NCBI RefSeq assembly: GCF_900184945.1
Contig: NZ_FXYF01000004.1
Coordinates: 186,001-250,000 of the forward strand
DNA length: 64,000 nt
Source of the DNA: Antarctobacter aquimaris
GTDB taxonomy: Bacteria > Pseudomonadota > Alphaproteobacteria > Rhodobacterales > Rhodobacteraceae
Reading direction: 5' to 3'
The notes under the pieces are model-generated. The model ran no database searches, had not been told where the DNA came from, and saw nothing but the letters and a program-made list of their open reading frames with translations. A program made the position numbers and the translations under genes. Shown here piece after piece: positions 46,284 to 55,638 of the stretch (position 1 is its first letter; each line of letters opens with the position of its first letter).

Positions 46284-46628
46284 TCAGCCGGGCGTCGGCG
46301 TCAGCAGAGCGGCCAGTTTCCGCGTGACGGGGTCGACCTGCATGACCCAGGCGCCTGCGCGTTCGTAGAGCGCGCCCTGCGACAGGACATCGACATGGGC
46401 CTGGTAGCGCGGCTCTCCCAGCCAGACCAGCGTCATCACCTTGATCACCATCAGGATCAGAACGGCGCGCAGCAGCAGGCCCAGCCCGAACCCGCCGATC
46501 TTGTTGTCGGGGACCTGCACGATCAGACCGTTGCGGTCCAGTTTCGTCACGTACCCCTGTGACATGCGAACATGCTTGCGGCGCAGCGCTTGCTCGCGCC
46601 TGTGAAAGCTCGTCTGAGCCTTGTCCAT
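46284..46628 (-). CDS. Small hypothetical single-span membrane protein
   Basis: 114 aa. Basic N-terminus (MDKAQTSFHRREQALRRKHV), one hydrophobic helix at ~46-68 (FGLGLLLRAVLILMVIKVMT), then a soluble tail with RYQAHVDVLSQGALYERAGA. Orientation by the positive-inside rule puts the N-terminus in the cytoplasm. Family unknown to me. The upstream region holds two stacked inverted repeats and a CtrA-like box, so it may be tightly regulated. Confidence 0.75.
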   Translation of the reverse strand: MDKAQTSFHRREQALRRKHVRMSQGYVTKLDRNGLIVQVPDNKIGGFGLGLLLRAVLILMVIKVMTLVWLGEPRYQAHVDVLSQGALYERAGAWVMQVDPVTRKLAALLTPTPG

Positions 46629-46667
46629 GGCAGCCTCGAATCAATCCGGCCCCCACCGGAACGGCTC

Positions 46668-46712
46668 AAGTTTTACGAAAACTTTGAGGCGGAATTAGGG
46701 CAATTCGCCTCA
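46668..46712. repeat. Two adjacent inverted repeats between prmA and the 114-aa gene
   Basis: AAGTTTT-ACG-AAAACTT (46668-46684) is a perfect 7-bp hairpin. Directly next to it TGAGGCGGAATT (46685-46696) pairs with AATTCGCCTCA (46702-46712) apart from one extra G. They may form a tandem terminator for prmA or operators in the promoter of the gene starting at 46628. Confidence 0.6.
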
Positions 46713-46744
46713 ATTCTGTCTCGAAAGCGTGGTCAATGCTGCCA

Positions 46745-46760
46745 TTAACCCTTTGTTTAC
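46745..46760. promoter_or_regulatory. CtrA-like box overlapping the prmA stop
   Basis: TTAA-CCCTTTG-TTTAC, one mismatch from TTAA-N7-TTAAC. The first eleven bases are identical to those of the box before comM. It lies 117 bases upstream of the minus-strand gene at 46628; whether it acts on that promoter is unknown. Confidence 0.3.
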
Positions 46761-47629
46761 TGGTTTTTCCGAAGCGTTAACGTGACCCAATCGCCGATCA
46801 CATCGCGGCGCAATTGTGGCACGCCAAGGGCAGTGTAGACCTCGACCACCTCGTCGGCCTGCCGGGTCAGGATGCCGGAGAGGATCGCGTAGCCGCCCGG
46901 CGCCAGGTGCGCCTGCATGTCGGGCGCGAGGTCGATCAGCGGCTGTTTCAGGATGTTGGCAAAGATCAGGTCGTAGGGCGCGCGCGCGTGCAGGTCGGGG
47001 TGGTCGAACCCGGCTGCGACCACGCAGGCCACCTTGCCCGACAGGTCGTTGGCGCGCACGTTGGCCTCGGCCACCTCGACGGCGACATCGTCGATGTCCG
47101 AGGCGATCACCCCCTCCGGCCAGAGCTTGGCCGCGCCCATCGCCAGCACCGCGGTGCCACAGCCGATGTCGGCCACGCTGCGGCCGACAAAACCCTCGTT
47201 CGCCAGCCGGTCCAGCGCCTCGAGGCAGCCCTGCGTGGTGCCGTGATGCCCGGTGCCAAAGGCCATGGCGGCCTCGATCAGCAGCGGCACGGCACCTGCG
47301 GGGATCTTGTCCTCGTCATGGCTGCCGTAGACAAAGAAGCGCCCCGCCACCACCGGCGTCAGTTCGCGCCGCACCTTGTCGACCCAGTCGGTATCGGGCA
47401 CCTCGCTGACCACGAAGGGCCGCGCGCCAAAGGCCGCAGCGAGCAGCGCCAGTTCCACCTCGTCCGGCGCTTCGGTGAAATAGCCGCCCACCTCGTAGGT
47501 GCCCGAGCCGTCCTCGATCTCGAACACGCCGATGCCGGTGGGCTCCGGCTCCATCTCTTCCATGGCAAGGCCGATGGCGTCGGCCTGGTCCTGCGAGGTG
47601 AGCCTGGTGAAGGCGGTAAAGGTGGCCAT
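46757..47629 (-). CDS. prmA: Ribosomal protein L11 methyltransferase
   Basis: 290 aa SAM-dependent enzyme that trimethylates L11. N-terminal substrate domain about 90 residues; AFGTGHHGTTQGCLEAL (~122-138) and VADIGCGTAVLAMGAAKLW form the SAM site; FANILKQPL is the catalytic NxxxxP loop. Full length, start ATG at 47629. Stands alone between the MFS gene and the small membrane gene. Confidence 0.95.
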   Translation of the reverse strand: MATFTAFTRLTSQDQADAIGLAMEEMEPEPTGIGVFEIEDGSGTYEVGGYFTEAPDEVELALLAAAFGARPFVVSEVPDTDWVDKVRRELTPVVAGRFFVYGSHDEDKIPAGAVPLLIEAAMAFGTGHHGTTQGCLEALDRLANEGFVGRSVADIGCGTAVLAMGAAKLWPEGVIASDIDDVAVEVAEANVRANDLSGKVACVVAAGFDHPDLHARAPYDLIFANILKQPLIDLAPDMQAHLAPGGYAILSGILTRQADEVVEVYTALGVPQLRRDVIGDWVTLTLRKNQ

Positions 47630-47698
47630 GGGCGGTCTCCGGGACTGCGGGAAAGGATCGCGTCCCGGTAGGCCCAGCGCCCGCTCAGGTCAAGCGGA

Positions 47699-48928
47699 TC
47701 ACTCCGCCGGGGCCGGCATCCCCAGGCTGAAGATCGTCTCGTGGCCCGGTTCGGGGTGGCGCGGGATCATCAGTGCCAGCAGCAGGCTGGTCATCGCCAT
47801 GCCCGCCGCCAGCCCGAACACCGCCCCCGGCGCAACCAGCCAGAGATAGCCCAGCGTCGCCGGCAGGAACACCGCCGCGATGTGGTTGATGGTAAAGGCC
47901 ACCGCCGCCGTGGGCGCGATGTCGCCCGGGTCGGCGATCTTCTGGAAATAGGTCTTGAGCGCCATCGCCATGGCAAAGAACAGGTGGTCGACGACATAGA
48001 GCGTCGCCGCCAGCAGCACACCCCAGCCGAACCAGTAGATGCCGCCGTACATCAGGAAGACCACCGTCAGCCCGGTATATTCCACCATCAGCGTGTTGCG
48101 CTCGCCGTAGCGGAACACGATGCGGCCCAGCAACGGGCCAAAGAACATGTTGGCCACCAGGTTGATCAGGAACAGCGCGGTGATCTCGTGCACGTCGAAA
48201 CCGAACCGCTCGACCATCATGAAACCGGCGAAGACGACAAAGATCTGCCGCCGCGCGCCCGCCATGAACTGCAAGGCGTAGTACAGCCAGTAGCGGCGGC
48301 GCAGGACGAATTTCTTGAGCTGCGGATTGGGGCTTTCGAATTGCGGATAGGCCAGCGCGGCAAAGGCGACGATGGCCACCGTCAGCCCGCCCGACACCAT
48401 GTAGACGAAATTGTAGGACAGGTCCCAGGCCTGCCAGGTCAGCACGATGGCGACATAGGCAACCAGGGTCGCACCCGATCCGGCGGCGATCAGCCAGCCC
48501 AGCATCTGCGGCGCGCGGTGTTTGGGCAGCCATTGCAGTTGCAGGCTTTGGTTCACCGTCTCGTAGTAGTGAAAGCCGATGGAACTGAGCAGCGTGATGA
48601 ACAGCAGCCCGCCCAGGCTGGGAAACAGCGCCGTCATCGCCGTGGCCACGCCCAGCAACGTCAGCGACACCAGCGCCAGCACCTGTTCGCGCATCACCAG
48701 CAGCACGAGGATCACGCCGATGGCGAGAAAGCCGGGGATCTCGCGCACCGTGTGCAGCCAGCCGATGTCCTTGCCGTCGAAGTTCGCCGCCTCGATGACG
48801 AAGTTGTTCAGCAGCGCCGACCAGGTGGCAAAGGACAGCGGCATGGCGATGGCCATCAGCACCAGCAGCGCCTCGGGGCGGCGCCAGCGCGGCAGCGTAT
48901 GCGCTTCGTGCAGGGGAACGGGTTTCAT
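47699..48928 (-). CDS. Major facilitator superfamily transporter
   Basis: 409 aa with 12 predicted membrane helices in two six-helix halves separated by a basic loop (LKKFVLRRRYWLYYALQF, about residues 205-222). YETVNQSLQLQWLPKHRAPQ is a distinctive stretch in the fifth cytoplasmic region. Substrate unknown. Start ATG at 48928 in front of a normal N-terminal soluble tail. Gap of 69 bases to prmA, the same strand, may be a transcription unit. Confidence 0.87.
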   Translation of the reverse strand: MKPVPLHEAHTLPRWRRPEALLVLMAIAMPLSFATWSALLNNFVIEAANFDGKDIGWLHTVREIPGFLAIGVILVLLVMREQVLALVSLTLLGVATAMTALFPSLGGLLFITLLSSIGFHYYETVNQSLQLQWLPKHRAPQMLGWLIAAGSGATLVAYVAIVLTWQAWDLSYNFVYMVSGGLTVAIVAFAALAYPQFESPNPQLKKFVLRRRYWLYYALQFMAGARRQIFVVFAGFMMVERFGFDVHEITALFLINLVANMFFGPLLGRIVFRYGERNTLMVEYTGLTVVFLMYGGIYWFGWGVLLAATLYVVDHLFFAMAMALKTYFQKIADPGDIAPTAAVAFTINHIAAVFLPATLGYLWLVAPGAVFGLAAGMAMTSLLLALMIPRHPEPGHETIFSLGMPAPAE

Positions 48929-48993
48929 ACTGCCGCTTTACGCCCGAATCCGGGGCTTGGCGAGAGGCCGGTATCTGCGCCGTTGCACAATCC

Positions 48994-49428
48994 TCAGGCC
49001 GACTGCGCAGCGCTGAAGTGGTATTCAACCTCGGCAAAGCGGTCGCGGGCAAAGACGTAGAGCAGGCGCAGCCCGTCCGGCCCGGCCACCGTGCCGTGTT
49101 CGGCGTTCTCCGGCACGAACAGCGCGACACCGGGGCTGAGCTCATGCGCGACGCCGTCGATGGTCACCACGCCCGAACCTTCGAGGCCAAAGTAGATCTC
49201 GGACGGCAAATGGCGGTGCGGCAGCAGCGTGCCACCGGGCCCGAACTCGGCAACGCCCATCACCATGCCCGAGGTCGCCGTCTTGTCAGCCGAAAACAGC
49301 GTGCGCCAGCGGACCGTGCCAAAGGCCGGATCCTCGCCGCCTTCCAGCGGGGCATGGTTGGCGTTGGCGACGACGGGCAGCGCGGCAAGCGCGGCGGCGG
49401 TGAGGTCGAATTGCAGCATGTCGGCCAT
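48994..49428 (-). CDS. Small cupin-domain protein
   Basis: 144 aa, one cupin barrel. Metal-binding motif 1 HRHLPSEIYFGLEGSG (~72-87) and motif 2 FVPENAEHGTV (~108-118) are both complete, so it should bind a divalent metal. Could be a dioxygenase, an isomerase or a lyase; the fold is shared with DMSP lyases, but nothing here selects that activity. Upstream of the MFS gene on the same strand, 65 bases apart, so it may process the transported compound (inference). Confidence 0.82.
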   Translation of the reverse strand: MADMLQFDLTAAALAALPVVANANHAPLEGGEDPAFGTVRWRTLFSADKTATSGMVMGVAEFGPGGTLLPHRHLPSEIYFGLEGSGVVTIDGVAHELSPGVALFVPENAEHGTVAGPDGLRLLYVFARDRFAEVEYHFSAAQSA

Positions 49429-49692
49429 GGCGGACTCCGGGATCAGAAGCTGTGCAGTCGTGTCCCGAATCGCCCCTGCCGCTCTGTTCCGGAAACGACC
49501 CGGCTGTCGTTTTCGCCAAAGCGGCGGGCGATCTTGACTGGCGGGGGTCGAAAAACGTCTTGTCCATGCATTTCAACGACATGACGCCGGACTCCCGGCT
49601 TGCACGAAAATCAGGCAGGGATGGCGCGGCCAAGGCTTGACGTTGCGCGCATCGCCTGCGCAATGGGCTTGCGCCCCAGCCCCGAGAGGCCC

Positions 49693-50358
49693 ATGACCCT
49701 CAATCCCTACGACACCGCCGGTTTCCACGCGCAGGCCATCGCCGAAGGCCGTCACCGGGCCGTGGTGGGCGGCCGGTGGGAGGAGACCGGGCGCATTCAG
49801 ATGGAGATCCTGCGCGATGCCGGTCTGCGGCCCGATCACCACCTGCTGGACATCGGCGCGGGCGCGCTGCGGCTGGGGTGCAAGGTCGTGCCCTACCTCG
49901 AGCCCGGCCACTACTGGGCCACCGACGCCTCGCGCGCACTGATGCTGACCGGGCGCGCCACCGAGCTGCCCGACCCCCAGCGCCTGCCCGAACGCCATCT
50001 GGTCGAGGATGCCGCCTTTGCCTTTCCCGGCGTGCCGCAAGTCATCACCCATGCCATCGCCTTTGCGGTCTTTCCGCATCTGCCGCTGGCCCACCTGCGC
50101 CGCGCGCTGACCGCGCTGACCCGGTTCGAGCGGCTGGAGGCGTTTTTCTTCACCGTCTTCCTGGCCCCCGACGCTGCCAGCGCCGCGCAGCCCTTTCGCC
50201 AGCCCGACGGTGTCGTGACCCACGACATCCGCCCGCCCTATCACCTGCTGGCCGAGGACGTCGCCCACATCGCCCACACCACCGGCTGGCGGGTCGCGCG
50301 CGACCCCCGTATGTTGCCGCGCGGACAGGCCCTGTTCACGGCACAGCCGACCCGCTGA
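49693..50358 (+). CDS. SAM-dependent methyltransferase (class I)
   Basis: 221 aa. Motif I LLDIGAGALRLGCKVVPYLE (about residues 55-74) and motif II YWATDASRALM give a Rossmann methyltransferase; the rest (HAIAFAVFPHLPLAHLRRAL) fits but the substrate is not readable. Start taken at 49693 (MTLNPYDTAGFHAQAIAEGR) next to GAGAGGCCC; an in-frame ATG at 49600 would add 31 low-complexity residues. Gap of 264 bases behind the divergent cupin gene contains nothing I recognise. Confidence 0.85.
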   Translation: MTLNPYDTAGFHAQAIAEGRHRAVVGGRWEETGRIQMEILRDAGLRPDHHLLDIGAGALRLGCKVVPYLEPGHYWATDASRALMLTGRATELPDPQRLPERHLVEDAAFAFPGVPQVITHAIAFAVFPHLPLAHLRRALTALTRFERLEAFFFTVFLAPDAASAAQPFRQPDGVVTHDIRPPYHLLAEDVAHIAHTTGWRVARDPRMLPRGQALFTAQPTR

Positions 50359-50448
50359 GGCGCAAAACATTCCCGTCTTCTGATCTGTGTCAAGACGCAG
50401 AACCGCGAGCCGTGGCATATCCGCGCCAACCCGCGCGAGGAGGCCCCA

Positions 50449-51510
50449 ATGGATATCGTCCCCCTGATCGACCGGATCGGCGAAAACCCGACGTCGGCGC
50501 TGTTCGGCCTGCTGACCGGCGTGATCTTTGGCGTGGCGGCGCAACGCTCGCGGTTCTGCCTGCGGGCGGCCACCGTCGAATTCGCCCGCGGCATGATGCA
50601 GGACAAGGTGGCGGTCTGGCTGCTGACCTTCTCCACCGCCGTGGTCTGGGTGCAGGGGGCGCAGATGATCGGCCTGATCGACGTCACCGAGGCGCGCATG
50701 ATGGCGGTGCCGGGCAGCTGGTCCGGGGCGATCATCGGCGGGCTGCTGTTCGGCGCGGGCATGGTGCTGGCGCGCGGCTGCTCGGGTCGGCTCTTGGTGC
50801 TGGCGGCGACGGGCAACCTGCGCTCGGTCGTGTCGGGACTGATCTTTGCCGTGGTGGCGCAGATGTCGCTGACCGGCTGGCTGGCGCCCTTGCGCGACAG
50901 GCTGGCCGCGCTCTGGATCACCTCCGGCGGGCGCAACATGGACCTTCTGGCCGCGCTGCACCTGCCGCGCGAGGCGGGGCTGGTGATCGGCCTGGCCGTC
51001 GCGCTGCTGGCGCTGGAGCTGAGCCGCCGCAACCGCATCGGCTTTTCCCGGCTGGTGTTCGCCTCGGGCGTCGGGTTTGCCGCCGCCGTGGGCTATGCGC
51101 TCACCACCGCGCTGTCGCGCGTCGCCTTCGAGCCGGTGCAGATCGAGAGCCTGACCTTTACCGGGCCGTCGGCCAACACGCTGATGTTCTTTCTCGACCG
51201 CACCTCGGTGCTGGAATTCGACATCGGGCTGGTGCCCGGCGTGGTGCTGGGGTCCTTCGTCGCGGCCCTGCTGGCCAAGGAGCTGAAGTTCCAGGGCTTC
51301 GAAGGCCCGACGCCGATGCGCAACGCGATGATCGGCGCGGTGCTGATGGGCTTTGGCGGGATGCTGGCGGGCGGCTGCGCCATCGGTGCCGGCGTCTCGG
51401 GCGGGTCGATCTTTGCCGGCACCGCCTGGCTCGCGCTGTTCTGCATGTGGATCGGCGGGATGAGCATGGACGTGATCCTGGGCGGACGGGGGCAGCCGGC
51501 GCACGTGTGA
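50449..51510 (+). CDS. YeeE/YedE (TsuA-like) sulfur-compound transporter
   Basis: 353 aa with about nine membrane helices. Family signatures with the conserved cysteines: AAQRSRFCLRAATVEF near residue 31, MVLARGCSGRLLVLAATGNL near 104 and MLAGGCAIGAGVSGGSIFAG near 305. TsuA imports thiosulfate by relaying it across cysteines, and all three Cys positions are kept here. AGGAGG precedes the ATG. No YeeD/TusA-like partner or sulfur genes are next to it. Confidence 0.9.
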   Translation: MDIVPLIDRIGENPTSALFGLLTGVIFGVAAQRSRFCLRAATVEFARGMMQDKVAVWLLTFSTAVVWVQGAQMIGLIDVTEARMMAVPGSWSGAIIGGLLFGAGMVLARGCSGRLLVLAATGNLRSVVSGLIFAVVAQMSLTGWLAPLRDRLAALWITSGGRNMDLLAALHLPREAGLVIGLAVALLALELSRRNRIGFSRLVFASGVGFAAAVGYALTTALSRVAFEPVQIESLTFTGPSANTLMFFLDRTSVLEFDIGLVPGVVLGSFVAALLAKELKFQGFEGPTPMRNAMIGAVLMGFGGMLAGGCAIGAGVSGGSIFAGTAWLALFCMWIGGMSMDVILGGRGQPAHV

Positions 51511-51562
51511 GGATCCAGACGGGCGGAAGAGTTGCCGTTGACCAACGTCGACCGTTGCATGC

Positions 51563-51587
51563 CCCGCGCCACAACCCCTGGCGCGGG
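51563..51587 (+). terminator. Hairpin downstream of the YeeE gene
   Basis: CCCGCGCCA (51563-51571) and TGGCGCGGG (51579-51587) form a 9-bp G/C stem with a 7-base loop about 50 bases after the stop. No T-tract follows, so it is a weak terminator call. Confidence 0.4.
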
Positions 51588-51598
51588 CGTCAGCCCGA

Positions 51599-51726
51599 GC
51601 CGCGCCCGACCCTCCCCCCGGGAGGGCGCACTGGCGATGTCACACTAGACATGGACACCAGTCAGGCTTGCAGGTGCAGCGATCTGAACCAGCCAGGCAA
51701 AGCGCCCTCCCAGGATCGGGCGCGGC
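51599..51726. repeat. Nested long inverted repeats in an intergenic block
   Basis: GCCGCGCCCGA (51599-51609) is the exact complement of TCGGGCGCGGC (51716-51726), and inside it GGGAGGGCGC (51620-51629) complements GCGCCCTCCC (51702-51711). The ~70-base apical part has no clear coding potential. The whole could fold into one long stem-loop of ~128 bases: a structured RNA, a degenerate repeat element or a joint terminator for the two converging units. Confidence 0.6.
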
Positions 51727-51797
51727 CCTTTCCGCACCGGTCGACCCGGGCGAAAGGGACCACGGCACTCGACGTCAAGGACGTTCAGCCGACCGTT

Positions 51798-51807
51798 CCC
51801 CCCCCCC
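51798..51807. repeat. Ten-base C homopolymer abutting the YadH-like stop
   Basis: An uninterrupted run of ten Cs, read as G10 on the minus strand immediately after the TGA of the permease gene. Homopolymers of this length are slippage-prone; a sequencing error in length would not affect the gene because it lies outside it. Confidence 0.9.
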
Positions 51808-52569
51808 TCACGTCCGCAGTCTCCACCCCGTCCGGAATATCCACCAGATCACCGCCATGCAGAGCGCGGTGAACCCGGCGATGGCGAGCAGGCTCAGCCC
51901 CACCGGCACGTCCGCCATGCCGAAGAACGACCAGCGGAAACCGGACACCAGGTAGACCACCGGGTTGAACAGCGCGATGGTCTGCCAGCCGGCCGGCAGC
52001 ATCGAGATCGAGTAGAACGACCCACCCAGGAACACCAGCGGCGTCACAACCAGCAGCGGGATCAGTTGCAGCTGTTCAAAGGTTTTCGCCCAGATGCCGA
52101 TGATGAAGCCCAAGAGGGAAAAGCTGACGCAGGTCAGCACGAGAAAGGCCATCATCGCCACGGGGTGCTGGATCTGCAAATCGACGAACAGCGCCGAGGT
52201 GCCCAGGATCACCACGCCGATGAACAGCGCCTTGGTCGCCGCCGCCCCGGCATAGCCCAGCACGATCTCGATGAAGTTGACCGGGGCCGAGAGCAGCTCG
52301 AAGATGGTGCCGATGAACTTGGGGAAATAGATCCCGAAGGAGGCGTTGGAGATCGCCTGCGTCATCACCGACAGCATGATCAGCCCCGGCACGATGAAGG
52401 CGCCGTAGCTGACGCCCTCCACCTCGGCGATGCGCGAGCCGATGGCCGCGCCGAAGACCACGAAATAGAGCGAGGTCGAGATCACCGGCGAGACAAAGCT
52501 TTGCACCAGCGTGCGGAAAAAGCGCAGCATCTCGTTGCGGTAGATCGACCAGACCGCTTGCGTGTTCAT
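51808..52569 (-). CDS. ABC-2 type exporter permease, YadH-like
   Basis: 253 aa with six membrane helices. [50 protein letters not shown] core ([20 protein letters not shown]) and [16 protein letters not shown] are those of the YadH/DrrB group. Pairs with the ATPase gene whose stop overlaps its ATG by four bases (ATGA). Transported substrate unknown, probably a lipid or hydrophobic compound. Confidence 0.92.
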   Translation of the reverse strand: MNTQAVWSIYRNEMLRFFRTLVQSFVSPVISTSLYFVVFGAAIGSRIAEVEGVSYGAFIVPGLIMLSVMTQAISNASFGIYFPKFIGTIFELLSAPVNFIEIVLGYAGAAATKALFIGVVILGTSALFVDLQIQHPVAMMAFLVLTCVSFSLLGFIIGIWAKTFEQLQLIPLLVVTPLVFLGGSFYSISMLPAGWQTIALFNPVVYLVSGFRWSFFGMADVPVGLSLLAIAGFTALCMAVIWWIFRTGWRLRT

Positions 52570-53504
52570 GCCGCCTCTCCCTGATCCTGTTGCGCGACCA
52601 GCCCGACAAAGATGTCCTCGAGCGAGTCCTGCGCCGTGTGCACGTCGCGCACGTTGCAGCCCGATTGCGCCAGCAGCCCCATCAGGCGGCCGATCCCGGT
52701 GCGATCGGCCTGGGTGTCATAGCTGTAGACCAGCGACTGGCCGTCGTCCGACAGCGTCAGCGCGTAGTCCGAAAGTGCGGCGGGGATGGCGGCGATGGGT
52801 TCCATCAGGTCGATGGTCAGCGCCTTGCGGCCCATGCGGGTCATCAGGCTGGCCTTGTCCTCGACCAGCAGGATCTCGCCCTTGTTGATGACGCCCACGC
52901 GGTCGGCCATGGCCTCGGCCTCTTCGATGTAGTGGGTGGTCAGGATGATGGTCACGCCGTCGCGTTTCAGCTCGCGCACGGTGTCCCACATGTCGCGGCG
53001 CAGCTCCACGTCCACCCCGGCGGTGGGCTCGTCCAGGAACAGCACGCGCGGCTCATGCGCCAGCGCCTTGGCGATCAGCACCCGGCGTTTCATCCCGCCG
53101 GACAGTTCCATCACCTTGGCGTCGCGCTTGTCCCACAGCGACAGCCGCCGCAGGATACGTTCGATCAAGGCCTCGTCGCGCGGCTTGCCGAACAGCCCGC
53201 GCGAAAAGCGCGCGGCGTCGGCGACCTTCTGAAACGGCTCCAGGCTGATGTCCTGCGGCACGAGGCCTATCAGGCTGCGCGCGGCGCGGTAGTCGGTGAC
53301 GATGTCGTGGCCGCCGACCGTGATCGACCCTCTGGTGATCCGGGTGATGCCGCAGACCGCCGAGATCAGCGTCGTCTTGCCGGCGCCGTTCGGGCCCAGA
53401 AGGGCGAGGATCTCGCCCTCCTCGATGGCCAGCGAGACGCCCTTGAGCGCCTCGAATCCCGTATCGTACCGCTTCCGCACGTCGCGGATGTCCACCATGG
53501 GCAT
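52566..53504 (-). CDS. ABC exporter ATP-binding protein, YadG-like
   Basis: 312 aa. Walker [15 protein letters not shown] near residue 40, Q-loop [11 protein letters not shown], signature [15 protein letters not shown], Walker [14 protein letters not shown] and switch His in [10 protein letters not shown]. The C-terminal ~90 residues are the extension seen in DrrA/YadG ATPases. The ATG at 53504 is seven bases after AAGGAGG; another ATG two codons on is less well placed. First gene of the pair. Confidence 0.94.
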   Translation of the reverse strand: MPMVDIRDVRKRYDTGFEALKGVSLAIEEGEILALLGPNGAGKTTLISAVCGITRITRGSITVGGHDIVTDYRAARSLIGLVPQDISLEPFQKVADAARFSRGLFGKPRDEALIERILRRLSLWDKRDAKVMELSGGMKRRVLIAKALAHEPRVLFLDEPTAGVDVELRRDMWDTVRELKRDGVTIILTTHYIEEAEAMADRVGVINKGEILLVEDKASLMTRMGRKALTIDLMEPIAAIPAALSDYALTLSDDGQSLVYSYDTQADRTGIGRLMGLLAQSGCNVRDVHTAQDSLEDIFVGLVAQQDQGEAA

Positions 53505-53637
53505 GAGAGGCCCTCCTTTCCAATTTCCCCTGAACCTATGCCTGCGCGGGCGATGCGCAATTGGGCAGGAACGCATAAGTCCCATGCATGTCGCGAACAG
53601 ACTGGCTTCCTGCGCCGGGGCGTCCTATGGCCGGGGC

Positions 53638-54612
53638 ATGACCTCCAGATTGAACCGCCCCGGCCTTGGCATCCTGTTGATCTGCATCGGCACGCTGGTG
53701 ATTTCCGTCAACGACCTGCTGATCAAGCTGCTGTCGGGCGGCTACCCGCTGCACCAGATGATCTTTTTCCGCTCGGCCATCGCGCTGATGTTCTCGGCGG
53801 GGTTTGTCATGGCCGAAGGTGGGCTGTCCATCCTGCGCACCGCGACGCCGGGGATCCACCTGTTTCGCGGGTTGCTGGTGGTCTTTGCCAACATGACCTT
53901 TTACGCCGCCGTCGCGGTGCTGCCGCTGGCGCAGGCGACGGCGCTGTTCTTTGTCGCGCCGCTGTTCATCACGCTGCTGTCGATCCCGCTGCTGGGCGAA
54001 AAGGTGGGGCCGCTGCGGATCGGCGCGGTGATCGTCGGCTTTGCCGGGGTGGTCCTGATGCAGGAGCCGTGGAAGACGTCGCTGGACGTGCCGCGCACCG
54101 TGCTGCTGTTGCCTGTGGCCTCGGCCGCGCTCTATGCGCTGATGCAGGTGCTGACGCGGCGGCTGGGCGTGACGACGCGCGCCTCGGCGATGGCGGTCTA
54201 TATCCAGGTGACCTTTCTGCTGGTCTCGGCCGGGTTCTTCGTGGTGGCGGGAGACGGGCGCTATGCCGAGGGGGTGACCAACGAAAGCCTCATCTTCCTG
54301 CTGCGCGCATGGAGCTGGCCCGCGCCGGACGACTGGCTGGTGTTCATCGGGCTGGGCTGCTGCTCCGGGCTGATAGGCTACTGCCTCAGCGCGGCCTACC
54401 GCATGGCCGACGCGGCGACCGTCGCGCCCTTTGAATACATCGGCCTGCCGATGGCGATCCTGTGGGGCTGGGTGTTTTTCGGCGACTGGCCCGTCGCCGC
54501 CACCTGGGCCGGCTGCGTGTTGATCATCGGGGCGGGCCTGTTCGTGTTCCTGCGCGAACAGGCCAAGGCGCGGCCGCTGCCGGGCCGCCGCGCGCGCTGG
54601 GGCCGCCGCTAG
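53638..54612 (+). CDS. EamA/DMT-family transporter
   Basis: 324 aa, ten membrane helices in two EamA repeats ([20 protein letters not shown] at the start; [20 protein letters not shown] at the second). Basic cytoplasmic tail ending RRARWGRR. Substrate unknown. ATG at 53638 chosen; a second in-frame ATG at 53584 would add 18 residues. Its stop overlaps the stop of the pseudouridine synthase gene within the shared palindrome CTAG. Confidence 0.88.
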   Translation: MTSRLNRPGLGILLICIGTLVISVNDLLIKLLSGGYPLHQMIFFRSAIALMFSAGFVMAEGGLSILRTATPGIHLFRGLLVVFANMTFYAAVAVLPLAQATALFFVAPLFITLLSIPLLGEKVGPLRIGAVIVGFAGVVLMQEPWKTSLDVPRTVLLLPVASAALYALMQVLTRRLGVTTRASAMAVYIQVTFLLVSAGFFVVAGDGRYAEGVTNESLIFLLRAWSWPAPDDWLVFIGLGCCSGLIGYCLSAAYRMADAATVAPFEYIGLPMAILWGWVFFGDWPVAATWAGCVLIIGAGLFVFLREQAKARPLPGRRARWGRR

Positions 54613-55160
54613 AGACGCAGCTCGCGCCAGGTGCCGGGGGCGAGGCCGTCCAGCGTCCAGTCGCCGACCGACCAGCGCACCAGCCGCAGGCAGGGCAGGC
54701 CGACATGGGCGCACATCCGCCGCACCTGTCGGTTGCGCCCCTCGGTCAGCGTCACCCGCAGCCAGGCGTCCGGCACCGTCTTGCGAAAGCGTACCGGCGG
54801 GTCGCGCGGCCAGAGGTCCGGCGGGTCGATCTGCTCGGCCCCGGCCGGCCGGGTCGGCCCGTCCTTCAACGTCACCCCCTTGCGCAGCGCCGCCAACTGG
54901 TCCGGCAGCGGCTGCCCTTCGACCTGCACGAGGTAGGTCTTGGGCCGCTTGAACCGGGGCGAGGCGATGCGCGCCTGCAAGCGGCCGTCATCGGTCAGCA
55001 CCAGCAGCCCTTCGCTGTCGCGGTCCAGCCGCCCGGCGGGGTAGACCCCCGGCACGTCGATGAAGCCCGACAGCGTGGCGCGCGGGCTGTCGGCGTTGCC
55101 CGTGTCGGTGAACTGCGACAGCACGCCGTAGGGCTTGTTGAACAGGATCACCCGGCTCAT
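54609..55160 (-). CDS. rluE: Large-subunit rRNA pseudouridine synthase, RluE-like
   Basis: 183 aa RsuA-family synthase without an S4 domain, as expected for RluE (23S psi2457). Catalytic Asp lies in [16 protein letters not shown] (~40-55); further motifs [10 protein letters not shown] and [19 protein letters not shown]. The ATG at 55160 overlaps the tadA stop by four bases. RluE rather than RluF is preferred because of the short length and missing S4 domain. Confidence 0.88.
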   Translation of the reverse strand: MSRVILFNKPYGVLSQFTDTGNADSPRATLSGFIDVPGVYPAGRLDRDSEGLLVLTDDGRLQARIASPRFKRPKTYLVQVEGQPLPDQLAALRKGVTLKDGPTRPAGAEQIDPPDLWPRDPPVRFRKTVPDAWLRVTLTEGRNRQVRRMCAHVGLPCLRLVRWSVGDWTLDGLAPGTWRELRL

Positions 55161-55606
55161 CGCCGCGCCTCGAAGAAACTGGTGAGCAAGGCCGAGGCTT
55201 CGTTCGCGGCGATGCCGTCATAGACCTCAGGTGCATGGTGACACTGCGGATGTGCGAAGACACGCGCGCCCTGCGCCACGCCGCCCGACTTCGGGTCCGA
55301 CGCGCCGTAGTAGAGCCGCCGCAGCCGCGCGAAGGAGATCGCCGCGGCGCACATCGGGCAGGGCTCCAGCGTCACGTAGAGGTCATGGCCGGTCAGCCGT
55401 TCCGCGCCCAGCGCGGCACAGGCGGCACGGATGGCCAGCATCTCGGCATGGGCGGTCGGGTCGTTCAGCTCCCGGGTCCGGTTGCCCGCGCGGGCAACCA
55501 CCGCGCCCGACGGCGAAACCACCACCGCCCCCACGGGCACCTCGCCGCGGGCGGCGGCGGCGCGGGCCTCGTCCAGGGCCATCTCCATGTGCGACCGAAA
55601 GCTCAT
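55157..55606 (-). CDS. tadA: tRNA-specific adenosine deaminase
   Basis: 149 aa zinc enzyme converting A34 to inosine in tRNA-Arg(ACG). Zinc ligands and catalytic Glu in [11 protein letters not shown] (~52-62) and [14 protein letters not shown] (~82-95); [11 protein letters not shown] before them. Start at 55606 ([14 protein letters not shown]) follows the family; an in-frame ATG at 55672 would read through the palindromic repeat block. Coupled to the rluE-like gene. Confidence 0.93.
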   Translation of the reverse strand: MSFRSHMEMALDEARAAAARGEVPVGAVVVSPSGAVVARAGNRTRELNDPTAHAEMLAIRAACAALGAERLTGHDLYVTLEPCPMCAAAISFARLRRLYYGASDPKSGGVAQGARVFAHPQCHHAPEVYDGIAANEASALLTSFFEARR

Positions 55607-55638
55607 GCCGTGTGGTAGCCCGGCCACGGGGCGGGGGA

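Noticed and set aside
48994..49428. DMSP lyase (DddW/DddQ/DddL-type) assignment for the small cupin
   Set aside because: Metal motifs are those of cupins generally; nothing specific for DMSP cleavage and no DMSP genes nearby.
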